From assembly GCF_000002985.6 (NCBI RefSeq), contig NC_003283.11, positions 20,860,181-20,924,180 of the forward strand: 64,000 bases of DNA, written 5' to 3'. The position numbers and the translations under genes are program-made. This document shows, one piece after another, positions 23,401 to 38,400 of this stretch. Source of the DNA: Caenorhabditis elegans (lineage: Eukaryota > Nematoda > Chromadorea > Rhabditida > Rhabditidae). Numbering within the stretch: the stretch's first letter is position 1; the number at the start of each line of letters is the position of its first letter. Under the pieces are notes generated by a model. That model worked only from the letters and a program-made list of their open reading frames with translations, was not told the DNA's origin and did no database searches.

Positions 23401-26400
23401 ATTTACTGTCGAAAAGTGCCAATTACTCAGTTTAGCCACTCATAATTTTGGAAGTCTACCAAAAAATTTATTTTTCCTACATTTTCTATAATTTAATTTA
23501 ATTTTTGTTATTTGTACTGCATTTCCTCAAAAGCTCATGTTTTTCAAAATTTTGGCAATTAAAAAAAAATTTTATCCGGAAATTATGAAAAATCGACAAT
23601 TTTTTGGAGTGTTTTATTATAAAATTTGATCGTTTTGGATCGTTAAGTGTCTAAAAATTCCCACTGGCGTTACTCCACTTTTACTAAACTTGAAATTACC
23701 ACAGAAAATAATTTTTGAAGCAACTTTTGAAAAAAAAACCTGAAAAATGTTGTATCTAACGCTAATCTTCTATTTTTAACTAATCCGTGTCGGATCAAAA
23801 ATTATTTTTATGTGATAAATTTTTAAATTTTTTTGTTAGCCTATACCTCGTCTTCATGATTTTTAGGCTCATTTACAGTCGTTAGGCCACTAACAACATT
23901 TGTAAGATTGGTTGTCTGTTAACTCCGGTATTTAAGATCACGTTGAGTTAATCAAAGTACAAAAAAAAATCTAGACCTACGTCCAAATATCAAAATTTTT
24001 CCATTGAACATGTAGATTGAATATGTATTTTTAACGTAGTTTTTTTTTGTAGAATCATCATTGTGTTTTCAGCATCCGACTCATCCGCGAATATGCTGGA
24101 AGAAGTAGAAGGAATCAAATTTTCCGAAAATGAAAATTGTTCCTTATCTGCAGTATTTTTTAGTTCCGATCAGGCACCCCTGGTTAATTTATCTGACATA
24201 TGCAGTGGTTTTTCGATTGAAGAACCACATGACTCAACACAATCTTCAGTGGAGGTCCCTCAACACCCAGTTTTGGAATCTTCCATGTTCCTATCAACGA
24301 CCTCGTCTGCATCGGACGTACCTCCATTTGTGTTAACTAGAGGTATAGCATGCTTACATATTCTAAAGTAAATTCATAAACGCAAAGAGACTACTTCAAT
24401 TCATTCTAGAAATACGATTTTCAGCGTCTACTGCAGAAGACACTACTTCTTCATGTTCTCAGCAAACAGTAATACCACTTGCCATGCCAGTGACAACCGA
24501 AACAACAACATTACCGGTTACTCTCCCAAAATCAGCTCTCACAAAAACAACGAATGAAAACAGAAGAACAGATCATCAGAGGAGTTAGTTGTGGCGGGGT
24601 TATTCATGTAATATAGAAAATGAAAAACATGTATTTTTATACATTTTCCCGCTATTCGTGCGTGTCGGAAACTGTTAAAAAAACGCATCCAATACTTGCA
24701 TTTTTCGACGTTTTCGACATTTTTTCTGCATTTTTCGACATAGCCCACTTCATAAGTTGATGCACCTTTCCGCGGGGACACATTTCTCTGCGCTTTCGCC
24801 TTCAGCATGTGAAGTGGTCTGTTGACCGATATTGAAAAATGCAGGAAAAATGTCGAAAAATGTTGAAAAATGCAAATAATCGATGCTTTTTTTACATTTT
24901 GGCACTCATGAATAGGTGGAAATGTATACAAATACAATTTTGTATTTTTCTACATCATATAAATAACCCCATAACTGTTTGTTATATTAATAATGCCATG
25001 TTTATTTCAGTGCCTTCTACTCAAAAAAGCGTATCAGGAAGTACCGACGACGAGCTAGATGAAGGATCTTTTTCGGATCCCACAATAGCCTCTTATCTTG
25101 ATGTTGCAGTGATCAGAGCACTTCTTATTACTCATTGGCAGGAAAAGGGAGTTTACTGGGCATTGAGCTATATTCACAACCGATTAATAGAAATAAAAGC
25201 CTATATGATAATTCGAAAGAGTACACGGCAAAGAAGCAACTCATTGCCTAGTGGAGAACGAAAATTATCTGTCGCTCCAGAACAACTGACAAACCCTGTG
25301 TGGGATGATTTGAAAATTGAGAACAAACCAGAGGAAGGAAGATCTCACTTACATGTAGCATTCAACGACACAGAACGGAGAAAAAGCAGTGACAACTGTG
25401 AGTGAAAAACCTTCTTGGTGAGTTTAAATAAAAACGTTCAGGCCTTGCACCCCATCCTACTACAAATTCTCGACGAAGTTCACTTAATACGCTATCACGA
25501 CGGGGTATAAACCGGTCAAATCCATCTTTGAGCAACTCGGTAGAAGTACTTTCAATCAGAGATGACGCCGAAGATGATGTCTCCAACATTTCATCAAAAT
25601 CAATAGAGAAAGAAAACACAAAATTGAATGCAGTGTTTTATCCTGAGGCTCTTGGTTCTACAAACTTTATTGAAAAAGATGGAAAAATATCAGCAACAGT
25701 CATTGTGCAGACAGTTAATCAAGTCATGGACAGATGCACCGGGGTACGACAATGCGAACTAGCCCTCAATATTGCTGATGTCCTACTTGGAACCCCATTA
25801 GAACAAACTGAAACATTTTTCGTGCAATTGAATATTATGGTTTTTAAGTTAGTTTCTCTAAATTGTCGCTCTGAACACGTATTTTTTCATTTACAGAATT
25901 TATTTATGTCTTGGATGCCCTCATGGATGCAACGAAGGAGTTAAAAGCCCTCATGGTGATTTTCTACGCGCAAAAGCCAAGGCGATATTAGCAGGACTAG
26001 AAAGAGTACAACCTGATAAGTTCAAAAACATATTAAACGACTATGTTGATAACTATGGAACTCAACAAGTTATTGATTTGCTTCATTCTATAACATCATT
26101 TTGTCGCTCCGAGTTAACAGGTTTTTGTTCAGTGTTGAAATTTGTAATCAATAAAAAATTTTTAGCCTTAGATGGTCGTCGAGCGTCAGAAAGTCGCGTT
26201 CCTTCTTACCGCAATACGTTCAACGAGAAAGATAAAGGAATTGAAGGAAGAATCATTAATGCCACTTATAAGACGCTCATAACCAAAATTTCGGTAATTT
26301 CTGCAGAGCTTTCTCTTCCTGAAAATATGGTGAGCATAAGTTTCTTATAGACCTGTTTTAAGTGACGAACTGAAGAATGAAAAAATAGCATGCAACTTTC

Positions 26401-29400
26401 AGAGTCTTCAACAAGATGTCCGATTGTTGGTTAATTTTGTACAAGAACATCATGGGAATCCGTTTCGAAGAGTGGGACTATCAGCTCTAAAAGATGCTAC
26501 TTGTAAAAACCCAACTACCTCGTAAGTAATTTTAGCAAATTGTAGAATTTTAATTTTAATTTTTTATGTAGTAGCGCCAGTGGGGATTTTGTCTAAATAC
26601 ACTAATAGTAATTCAAAACAACCGAATATCATAATAAAACACTCTAAAATTTTTTATTTTAATTTCCGGTCAAAGTTTTGGCACATTGCCAAAATTTTGA
26701 AAAATATGAGCTTTTTAGAAAATCCGAAGCAATGTCGCATTTTTCGACCTCTACAATGTTTTAATACAAATAATTAAGACAAAATTAAAGGGAAACAATT
26801 TTTTTGGTTCCAAAATTATATATAAGTTGCAAAAACTGAGAAATTGTCACTTTTTGACAGTTAAAAAAAATTCAAAAATTGTTGAAAAGTTTTATTATGA
26901 TATTCGGTCATTTTGGCACCTTAAGAGTAGTTTTTAACACTTTCCTCACTGGCGCTATTTCACCTTTAAATAAAAAAGTATTTATATTTTTAATTGTTGA
27001 TAATAATTTATTTGATAATACTATGTATGACTTTTAAATTGTGATTTGATTTCTCAAAACCATATTCTTCACTATCCGTAGAATTTCCCTATCTTCTACT
27101 ACTTCCATCTCTTGCACAATTGCACCGTCCGTTTCTACTCCCACATGCCCTCCGCAGGTTAAAACACCAAGGCGTCACAAAACGTCGGTGGTGAGAACTC
27201 AGTCGTCAAAATCGCCGAAATCTGCAGTTCGTCTCATGATTCCACATATTTCTTTGACCAGAACAGAGTAATTTTGAACAAAATCACTTTTTTAAAAATT
27301 GAAATTGAATCGAAGACTACCTGCACGAAATCCCAAAAAACCAGAACTTTCCTATTTTGCAAGGTTTCTTTCAGCATGTAAAACGTTTTTGCACTTCTTC
27401 CACCCCACTGCTCAGTTACCACTTCATCTCATTTTTAGTTTATGAAAGAAATATTTTCCTAAAATATGTCTTTCAAATTCATTAAAAATAGCATGTACCT
27501 GCAAAATTTGTCTTTGAGTAACACACGGCGATTGTTCATTTTCATCTTTCTAGAGACTTCCACACAAAAGAAGATCAAACAGGTGGTTCGCCGGGTGCTC
27601 AATCCCAAAAGCAGAGTAACGATCAGGCATCACTCAGAAGAGGCTTATTCAAAAAGAAAAATGAGAAATCTGGTGGAACCACAACTGGAAATGATGATTC
27701 AGAAGGAGACTCCTCACCCTCCACACCAAGAACCGTGTCATCTATGGATGATGGGGTATCCCCATTAGCGAGTACATCGTATTATAAGAAAAAAAGTGCC
27801 CCAAAACTTCATTTTGCATTTGGTCTGTTGAAAAGTGTGAAACCAGACATGGATGAAGAAATTTCGGATAATGAAAATGAAGAAGGAACATCCAATGAGG
27901 AAGCAGGGCTTCCGCAAAGAAGGCCACTACGACAGAGTTCCAAACAAGTTAAAGCAAGATTACCAATAGATTGTGAGTGAGGTTGTTAAAAGAATTGCTG
28001 AATTGTGTATAATTTGAATCACAAGTTTCTTGATTACTATTATCCACGTGATGCCAGGCGGACCCATTAAAGTTCTATCTACAAAAAATGCGGGATTTTT
28101 TGCCCAAGAAAATGTGCCGTCAGCGTTTTCTTAACTATGCGAAATCTGTTGAGAACTCTGCGTCTCAACTCCCTCCTTTTTTGAAAATCTACGTAGATCT
28201 AACCGAAATGAAACTTTGACACCATGTGATTATCAAAAAAACTCAATCGCAAAATGTTCACATAACTTATGTATTTTTGGTCTACCTGGTTAACTGGTAT
28301 TTTCCCGAAATCTTTTTATTTTCACAGAAAAAAGGAGTCTAGTATATCAGGCAGATCAAAAATAGATTTTGTGAAACGTTTGTTTTTTTTCCTAATAACA
28401 CGTGCTGTCGGGCTGTCTTATTACGGTTTGATCTACAAAAAATGCGGGAATCTTTTGCCCTAGAAAATGTGTCGTCAGAACGTTCTTAATCATGCGAAAA
28501 AACCGAAATTAGACATTTTGACAACATGTGGATAATGAAAAACAAAATTATCGGCTTCTTCATAACAAGTGTCAGCATTTTTCGATTGAAATATTTTCAG
28601 CAAAGGGAGGTATGCGATTGTGGGGCACATACGTTCCACCGCCAAATTACATTGATGCGAAAGGAATATTCGATGGAGCACGTCGCTTTGCATTTCTACT
28701 GGAAACTGCCAGACCGGGAACGTTTCCAGATGCTCCACTTATTGCTGCTATCATGCACCTTGTGAGTTACAGATGCGCAACAATTATTTTTAACTTTGGT
28801 TTTTATTTTTAAGAAATCTCCTGTATTGGCTCGAGCTTCTCTTCTTCTTGAATGTGCAAATTTAGTGTCCAGATGTAATCGTGGACAATGGCCCGAATGG
28901 ATTCGATCATCTCATCACAGAACGTTCAGTCTTGGAGGAGCACTCGCAAATCGGGGAACACCTTCTGCAACAAGGAGAATGCATAGCTTACAAAGACAGG
29001 CTGGAAGATACTTTTATCAATGGGGAGTTCAAATTGGAGAGCATATTTCAAAATTATTAGAATTGTCTGAAAACAAAAGCAAGAAAACTTTGCAAATGGA
29101 AGATACAATTGAAGACTTTTTCGATGATGGAATTGTAAATAACCAAAATGGAGAAAAGTGCCCGATTGCTTTACAGTTCATAGCAGTTCTACTTCTTCAA
29201 GAAATCACTGCATTCTTAAGAGAAACGTTCAAGACAATTCCACGTTCCAAAAATTCAAAACCGCAAACTGGGAACTCTGGTTGGGATAAGTTACTGAGCC
29301 ACAGGCGATGGTCAATTTTATCCAATACGTTTAATGCACAACAAACTGGAAGTGTTAACAGTATCACCGAAATTAATTCATCCATACACTGTAAGCCATT

Positions 29401-32400
29401 TATTTTATATTTTGCTATATATCGCATGTTTAAGTAAACGACAAAGAGCGTCGAATCAGTTTCTCTGCCACAGAGGAAGATTCACCACGTGGTTCAAAAG
29501 ATGCAATCGATGAAATCAACGCAGTGGATAAAAAAGGTGGGATAGCTAACTTTTCAGTTTCTGGCTTTTCAATTTTTGGCTTTTTATGCGAGATTTTTTT
29601 TGAAAACCCTTTGAAAAAATGTTTTTGCGCTTGGTATTCAAAATTAGTAGCGCATTCAGGTTCCATACACATGCAAGTAGTTCGCCCCCCGTCCTTATCT
29701 GCCCGACTTTTTTCACGCCAGTCAACTCATGAAGAATCTGGAGGATCAGCACAAGGATCCACAAAATCAACCACTTATGTGCCGGAAACAGGTCCAAATT
29801 GCACTAAAAAGCACCGATACTATGCACCGATATGACACTTCTACTCTCTTCAAATCTATCCACTTTTTTTATCTGTTTCATGAGTTTTGTGTAAATATGT
29901 CAACGTGGCTTTCTTTTTCATGCACCCACGAGATCGAATGCGATGAATTGTGTTGGAACAAAAACTTTTTTAAGTTAGAAATTAGATGGAAAGTTCCACA
30001 CATAAATTGTCCATTCCTCTCTTATCACATTGGTGGTTCAAGCAATATTTCTAAAGAACATCATTTTACAGGTCGGAGAATTGCAACGGGACGTCAACGC
30101 CTTTTAAAACGGGGATCGCCAATGGCAACTGGTACTCAACCGTCATTAGAATCTTCACATAAACGGAAATCGTTTCGAAACCGAAAACAGTCGAAACAGG
30201 CTCACCTGGAAGAAGAGGAAAAATCAGATGGAGGTGAGACTTTTTCTACGAAAAAAATTGCAAAGTTGTTTCCTTTTCATTTTTGAGAAGATACCTTACT
30301 CATGTTCAAAATTAACTTTATTAGGAAGTCTTACTTCCCAACAGTCACCAATTGTTCAACGTATGCGTGCAGCAAGTATGCGCCAATCATCTAACTTTTT
30401 GGCGCTTTTTCATCATGCTATTCCAGAGTTTTTAGATGGTAAAAATGAATAAAAATAGTCATGTGATCCCTTGTTAAAGTAACATCAGTAACTCAAATGT
30501 AATTTACCTATATTATATTATATGTACACCCTTGCTCAAAAGTAATTCATATTAACATCCAGAACTTATTTACCTACTTCATTATCCTGTTGTCCTTAGA
30601 TGCAATTGTGAAAAAAAATAGTTGAATTTTCCTGCACATTGATTATGACACTCAGCTAGCGTGCAGTTTATTACAATTAGTATATTTAATTGGTTTCAGC
30701 TGGAGCCACACATATTCTCTCAGCACGTGAATCGCTGAAACCAACAGATGATGGTCTTCAATCCCCTGTTGAATCAGTGCACCCAGTCATTATTCCGCAT
30801 TCAAACCATGGAAGTGCCCATAGTCAGCAACCAGTGGTTTTAAAATCTTCTATGGATGATGAAGAGCAACATATGTTATCGAATCTTCCGTGGATCAAAG
30901 TACTGATCAAATTTTCCAACTCATTTGACTTAGAGTGCAATCATGTTGGTGTATGCAGTGCAAAGTGCTTTCAAAGAGTGCATCGGCAATGTTTTCGAAT
31001 GATTGAATCACTTTCGACGTTATATGGAATGGAAAGGTAGAATTTATGAATCCTACTTAGTTTCATTCATTTTTATTTTCAGAAACGTTTCTACAAGGGC
31101 TGATAAACGGAATTTGTTGGCTGACAATTGGCAGGCAAAACAACAAGCTTTGAGAAAGGTTCGTTGAAATATTCAACTTATACAAAAACATTTAAAAAAG
31201 TAGAAAATGTACTGCGACAAAACAATATCATTATTTAGCAAACCGAAACAAATTCTGCACGAGCCGTAAGTTTTAACTGTAACTATATAATAAACTTGTT
31301 CACATTACCAACACAATACCTTGTAATCTTATTGTATGTTCCCACTTCTCAATCAGCAAGCTTAATACGACATTTTGTCGTTTTAATTAATTGCTTTTTT
31401 AAACTTCTCATATTTGTGAATATGTTCTCACCACTAGTTTTTTTAAAACTTATTGATGATATTTTGAAAAAATCTCACCTTGAAGTTGACCTTAAAAAAT
31501 AATATAGCAACTTATAGTTTTCTGATATTATTTTCAGAGCATTCATGCTAGACAATCCACGGCAGTTCCTCGACGAGAATCTGCAATGGTTGGACAACCG
31601 GAGTTTGCGAGCAAAGCCATAAAAATGATGCTGATGGAGAAAATGCAACAGGAAAAAGAAAAAGAGAAAGAGAAAGAAAAGGAGGAGAAGGATGCACTGA
31701 AGAAACAGTCCGTAGAACAAGACCATAGTTCAACTGATACGGAAGAAGATGCACAATTACCAGAGAAGAACAAACCTATGCTCACTTATTTACGATCGTT
31801 AGTTCTCCAATTGGTACATTCCCCAATCTCATCGGTTTTGAAATGCTGCTTGTTGCTCAGTGTGGAACAGCATAAACAGATGATTGAAGTTTGCTGGAAG
31901 ATGTTGATCCACGAAGATCCACATGTCGTGGCTAGTGCTGCAAGCATGTTCATTGTAGCAAGTGTTAAGAAGTCCGAAGAATCCCTTCTCATTATCAAAA
32001 CTGCACTAGATTCCCAGGATCCACAAGTAAGAACCAGCGGGATTCAACGATTTTACACCCTTTGGAGAAATCGCTTTCACGCTTGGTTGAAAATGGAGGA
32101 CGGAGCCCAGGCATCATTCAAAGTGCCACCACCTGGAATAGACTTCACACTACCGTCTCCTGCTATAGGTCAATCTCAATTGCCCGTTGTTGACCCTCCT
32201 TGGATGCCACACTTGAAAACTAAAATTGAGGAGCTTAGCCTCAAGGAGGAAGAACATGCTACTTCACAAACAATAATGACAATGACGCGAACAAGACGAA
32301 AACAAAAACAGGAAATGGTAAAAAGAGCTGTTAGGGAGGCAGAAGAACGACAGAGTGAACAACGGCAACTGTTCCGACTGAGAAGTTCGGCAATAGTTAG

Positions 32401-35400
32401 TTTGGCAGCTTACGAGCCAGCACTTTTTCATCATCAGCAAGAGCAGACAGAAGGTAAGGATTGCAACTAGGACTCCCAACTGATCGAGGCGCGAAACGCC
32501 GACGCCGCGCACCGCTGTGTGCAATGAAGTGCAAAAAGTAGTTATTTGAGCGGCCGACATGTTTTGGGTTTCTCAGCTTTACGTGAAACAAGTAGCTAGG
32601 TGTGTGCCAGGAGTGCGCGGCAGTTGCCGTTCGGCAATTGTCGGAATTGCCGATTGCCGGAAATATAAAGTTAATACTTTTTGTAGATTTTGAACACTAA
32701 ACAGTCATTTTAATGAACAATTTTCTCTTTTCAAGTTCAAAATGTTTTAATCCTTTAATAATTTACCGTTTTCTTTTAGAAAATGAATGACGAGGTGAAA
32801 TTTTTTCAATTTCCGAAACATAGTTAGGTTTAAAAATTGCCGAAAATGCCGATTGCCGGAAAATTCCGATTGCCGCGCACCCCTGGTGTGTGCGCAACGT
32901 AGTACGAAAAGGTAGTTACTTGGAAGCGACCGACACGCTCGAGGTTCCGCGCTGAACTATGCATTCGGATACATGTGGTATGCGTGACGCCGTGAGGCCG
33001 GCGACGGCGCCTTTGCGGAGACCTCATGGGAACCCTAATTGAAACTATCTAAAACTTACACCTTACATGTGAATTCTTAGAATCTGATAATTCCCATCAA
33101 CACGCTCGCCACGTGATGCCTGTAGCTCAACCACTATTCCCATCAGCCCTGCTATCAGTGGTTCCACAAATTATTGAACTTCTTGATGACCCTCAAGTTG
33201 ACAACAATGGAGTTTCTGTTGGCGACGTAGCCAAAAAAGTGATTTGGACATGCATCGTCGAAGACCCGTCTTTATTCTTAAGACATTTTTTGGAGAAATT
33301 AACAAATCGAGATAGACAGGTTAGTAAGTAGTATTACCGATATTTTTCAATCAAGTTGTAGAGGTACAATATGCGCCATCCTTTAGCTCGTTCTCCCATT
33401 TCAGGTTCTTATCAGTGAATATGCACCTACACCAGCCTATGTAAGTTGAGCGCATCAAACTGGCATGTTTTGGATCGGAGAGCAAGATTATTTTCAATTT
33501 TTAAAAATATCACAATAATACTCCCTGCGTTGTATGCTTGACCACAACTTTCTGCAGCCTAAAATTAATATTTAACAACTTGGAGTAGAAAATATTGCAA
33601 AGGTCGACACTTCGAACCAATATTGAATGCATCTTTTTAAAATGTGTTTGCTATGTATTTGGGTAAATCAGCATGCAATTAACATCAAAAAACCAAATTT
33701 ACTAACTTTGCCAATAATAATAAAATCTGAAGTCACTAATATAATCAATAGGCCTGTGGATGAATGTTCAGCTTTTGCAAAAAATTAACACATTAGAGTC
33801 TAAAATATGAAATTAACTGTAGTTGTTTTAAAGGAGGCCCTTATGTCACAGCTTCGAAAATTAGTCCTGCGATTTCATCCACTTCCCAGTCAAGCTGCTC
33901 ACTCTTTGTTAAACTATTTGGTAAGAAAATTGAACAACTCAAGTAATTTGACTTTTTCAATTTCAGTTCGGATTTGTCATGCACTATGTTCGGGCTCAGT
34001 GTGAGGGATCAGAGAAAGCCATTGGAATGGCGTTATCAATATGTTGGCTATTATCTCCCAACATCCATGGACTGTATTTCAAGGATCTTAAACAGACTTT
34101 GAAAAAAGAACAATGTGATGTGAGTACTATAATATACTCCCGAAAGAAAAAAGAAAATGCAAATTCAACAAAATTTTTCAGCAAGCCTTAATGATCACTG
34201 CAAACGTTCCCTCTGCCAAGAAAATTATTGTACACGGTCTAGACTCTACTTCTGGCGGCATACCCAGTCAATTTCCAGTTCACGAGGACACACAATTTCA
34301 TCAAATTCTCAATGATAGTCTTGAGTTTTTCAATATCGACGAAGATGACCTCAACTGTTTTTATCTCACCGATACAAAAACGGGAGTAATACATTTACCT
34401 GCTGCCTATGTGAGAGACTATTACTTCTTTCATCGTTCTTTTTATCCTCAATTGACACTGGTCAAATTATCACCTGAAGTTGCTGAGAAAAAAATGAAAG
34501 AGACCGCGTTTCATCAAAAGTTTATTGAATGTGGAAAAGTACTGCTGACGCACAATATACTGAAGTACAGTCCACAGCATGTGGTAAATTGCAATTTTAT
34601 TTAAAATTTGTTACATTAGATCTTTAAAAATGTTTTAAATATTCTAATTTCAGATTGCACAACGGGTATTTTTCCTACATGATGAATTCACTCATCTCCC
34701 AAGTTTCCCGCGAAAGTCCCTCGAGACTTGTTTTGGAATGTACTTTGGACCAGGTGGGGAACAATTAAAAGCAATGGAATCAATGCACAAATTTGTGTGG
34801 GCCAAGATGATGTCCGACATGTTCGAAAAAATGGAAAATGCATTTATGTTTGCTGACTTGCATTTGTTCATCAATGTGATTAACGGGATAATGATAATGC
34901 ACTGCGAAGATGTCTTGATTTTGAGAAGATGTGCAGCAACATATATCAGCATATCAATTCATTTCAATACTCTTTTCGCATCTCAAGGATTTTTTCTTAT
35001 CATGCCGACTCTTCTAAGATGCTACAGTCAACGTCAGACAAACAAAGTATTCTGTGGAGTTGTGGAATTTATCTGCCGCCAATTCTATACTCTACATAGA
35101 AAACCATTTCTTCTACAGATGTGTGGCGCTATTGCAAACATAATTGATAACTCTTCAAATGACTTTGAAATCAATCCCATGAGAGTTAAAGCAAAGTATT
35201 GGTTTAATTTGATCAAAAAAATGGAAGAAATAACTGACGAAGACCCACTAGATATCCTGGGATTGGTTCCTTATGAGAAACCATTGAAAGCTTTGGATTT
35301 ATGCTATAGAGACGATCCAAACACGTTTTGTGCTCTGACTGATGCAATGGCAAGTTGTATTTGTGTTTGTGCATTTTCCCCGGAGAGCAAAAGGAGTCAT

Positions 35401-38400
35401 CATATGTTGGTAAGTGTAATGATAGTTCCTGGAGGAGCTAAATAACCCATAATAAAATAGATAATCAATGAGAAATAATTTTTTACATTTCAGTTAATCA
35501 TGCAAGCAATGCTGCCCCATATGATGAAGCGATTAGAAGAAGAAACGCTCCAATCAGGAAACTCCCCAGCAGCAGTTAAACATGAAATATCGCAATGGAT
35601 CACAATGGCTGTCGAAATGAAAGCTTTAATTAATAGTTGCGAGCAACTGGTTAGAGGGCCTACTCGTGCATTTGACCTGGTAAACAGTGTTTCCGAACGA
35701 GGAAAAAGCTTTGTTGCCGACTCACCTCAGTTTTTCGACCCGCCGACTACAAATGAAGACGAAAATTCTAGACCTTATCATTTGTGAGTTCAGTCAGTAC
35801 TTAATTTCTGATAATTGTTCCTCTTTTTTTAAGGAAAGAAAAAAGATCCACTGCGGTTGCATGGGAAGCTGCTGAAGTAGAGGAACAACAAAAGGAAACG
35901 TATCGACGGCCACGTGATACTCTTCTTCAATTGATAGCAGCTTATATAGAAATGGCGTCGGTCCGTCTGAAAGAACTTACCAAACTAGGTGCAAACCTAG
36001 AACACGCCAAGATTCCTGACGTGCTTGACCACAAATGCTATGTGAAACTTGGAGAAGTTGCATTGGCCTTGTTGAAAGTTGCTCCCTATGATTTATCAAC
36101 TACAACGTGTCACGGTCTTCAGAAATATTTCCAGATAATACTACCAGTTACTGATTGGAGTATAGAGTCTAACAGGAGTGCTCTCAATATTATTCTACGA
36201 CGATTAGACAAAACACTATCCAAGATTGCCAAACGTCAAAGTTTTCGAAAAAGAGCTATTTGGATAGCACTTTCATCGTGGATTAATGGCATTTGTGATA
36301 CTCTAAATGCATTTCCGTACATCGCACATCTTCATCCACTTCGAACAATAACACAGCTATGCTTGAGAATGATGGTTGGAGATCCATGTGTTGAAGATAG
36401 CGCAGCTTCCACCGCACTTCATCCAACAACTGTTTTACATCCAACTCCACCGCCTCAAACTTTTGCAAATGCGGTCCTCAGATTAACCACTATTTTAATG
36501 CAAGCCTTAGGGCAGGTAAACTTTTTAATAAATGAAAAATTATGAATACACATAAAAATGCATAATGTTTAGTTTGCCTTCTCCTTGGATTTTGTCACTT
36601 CAACTGAAGGTATGGGTGTGTCTTCTGAACGTCTTGAAGCTGTATTGTGTCACGTTTTGATTCCCCTGTTTCTCCGAATTCCTAACAATCCAAAGGAGCA
36701 ATCAATATTTCAAGCAAAAGATCTGTCACAATGCTTGACAGTCATGCAAAATGCAATTTCACCTCCGCTTGTAAAACAACAAGCTCCACCATTAATAAGT
36801 ACAAGTACTCTGACAACGACTTTCATTAGAGGGGCGCAAGGTAAACGTGTGAAAAAGTTGATGTATTTAGCCAATTTACATCATGAATGTTTCAGATGTC
36901 ACAGGACGTCAAGGATCCGTTTCTGTCACCGACAGAGGCCATTCTGCAACGGTTTCCACTCATCGAATCGTTAGAGAAAGCATTTGCCAGGCTATTTACT
37001 TAGGCCTGAAAGTACTTATGCTGACATTTGGAAAACTGTTAGCACCAATGTGGCCCAGAGTTGCTCGAATTGTCAAAGATTTGCTTGCTAAAAAGCCTGG
37101 TGCTCCAACATCTATGGCCTTCGTGGATTTTTTGCTTCATTCAAATCTGCCAATTTCGCTGTTTATCTTGCCAATGATCCAAAACAAGGCAAACTACTAA
37201 AATATTACCTCAAACATCAATTTTATTTCAGATGAAGCAAAAGCCTGGAACCGATCAAGAAGCAGCATGGCAAACAGAAATTCTTGAAAAACTTGATGCA
37301 AAATCTCATAACATCGTTCCTCCATCAATTCTTTTGGTCAAATGCTACCAGGAACTTCAACAGCTGAAAGAAGAATTGACAATGAAACCTATTGAGATGA
37401 CAAGAAGTTACACGCCAACAATGGCCGACCCACATTCAGATTCATCAGCTGCTTCGACTGCCCCCCGTGGTGCAAGTTCCCGTCAAAGTATTGATCGACG
37501 AACAAGCGTTCACATGAAAAAAGTTTTACCAACTATGAAAGAAGATATACCAGAAGATCCAGAAGATTCGGAAGATGTTATAGATTCTAACTCAACAGGG
37601 CAAGTTACTTCTAGAATAAGCAAAAGCCCGAGCATACCTCTTAACAAAACACATCAATCGAGTCGGACTCGGTCAGTCAGTGGATTTGGAATGTGGAGAA
37701 GTGTTCGAAGGAAATCACGTCATGTGTCAAGTGCTGAGGAATCGTCTGAAGAGCGCGGCAGCGTAGAACTACACGATGTTGGCCATCATTCTGCTCTTCA
37801 CGAAGTAAGCAATGTTTTCTAAGGATTAGCGAAACAATTATTATTTTAGCCAAATCGTACTCCAAATCGTCGATCGACAGAAGCATTGGTTTTACCGTTA
37901 CACGAAAGCATCGATACAAATAGACATAGATGTAAGCGCTAACGTCATTATGTTGTTCGAGTGTTGTCGAAACAAATCTATGCTTTAGTATTGTAAATGA
38001 CAACAAATTTATGCTTACAAGGGAAATATTTCAACTTAATCCCGAAATTATGAATGAAACCTCTCTCATTTGAAAGAAGACCTTCTAAATAGGCCTGCAA
38101 AAAATTTAGCGGCAGAGGAGCACTCTGAGCTGTAAAAAAGTCGCTCTGAAAGTTTTTCAGTGAATTTTTCACAACTTTAGAGACCCGTAAAATGCTCTTT
38201 AAAAATCATGAAAATTTTCAAAAATTATCATTTGGAGCAATTTTACGGGCCTCTAAAGTAGTGAAAAAATGACGTGCTAGCAATTTCAGATCGATTTTTA
38301 TCCAGTTTAAAGTGCTCCTCTGTCGCTGAATTTTTTGTAGTAGCCTATTTAAAAGGTATTCTTTCAAATACCTTTAAGTTTCATTCAGAAGAGCAGGATT

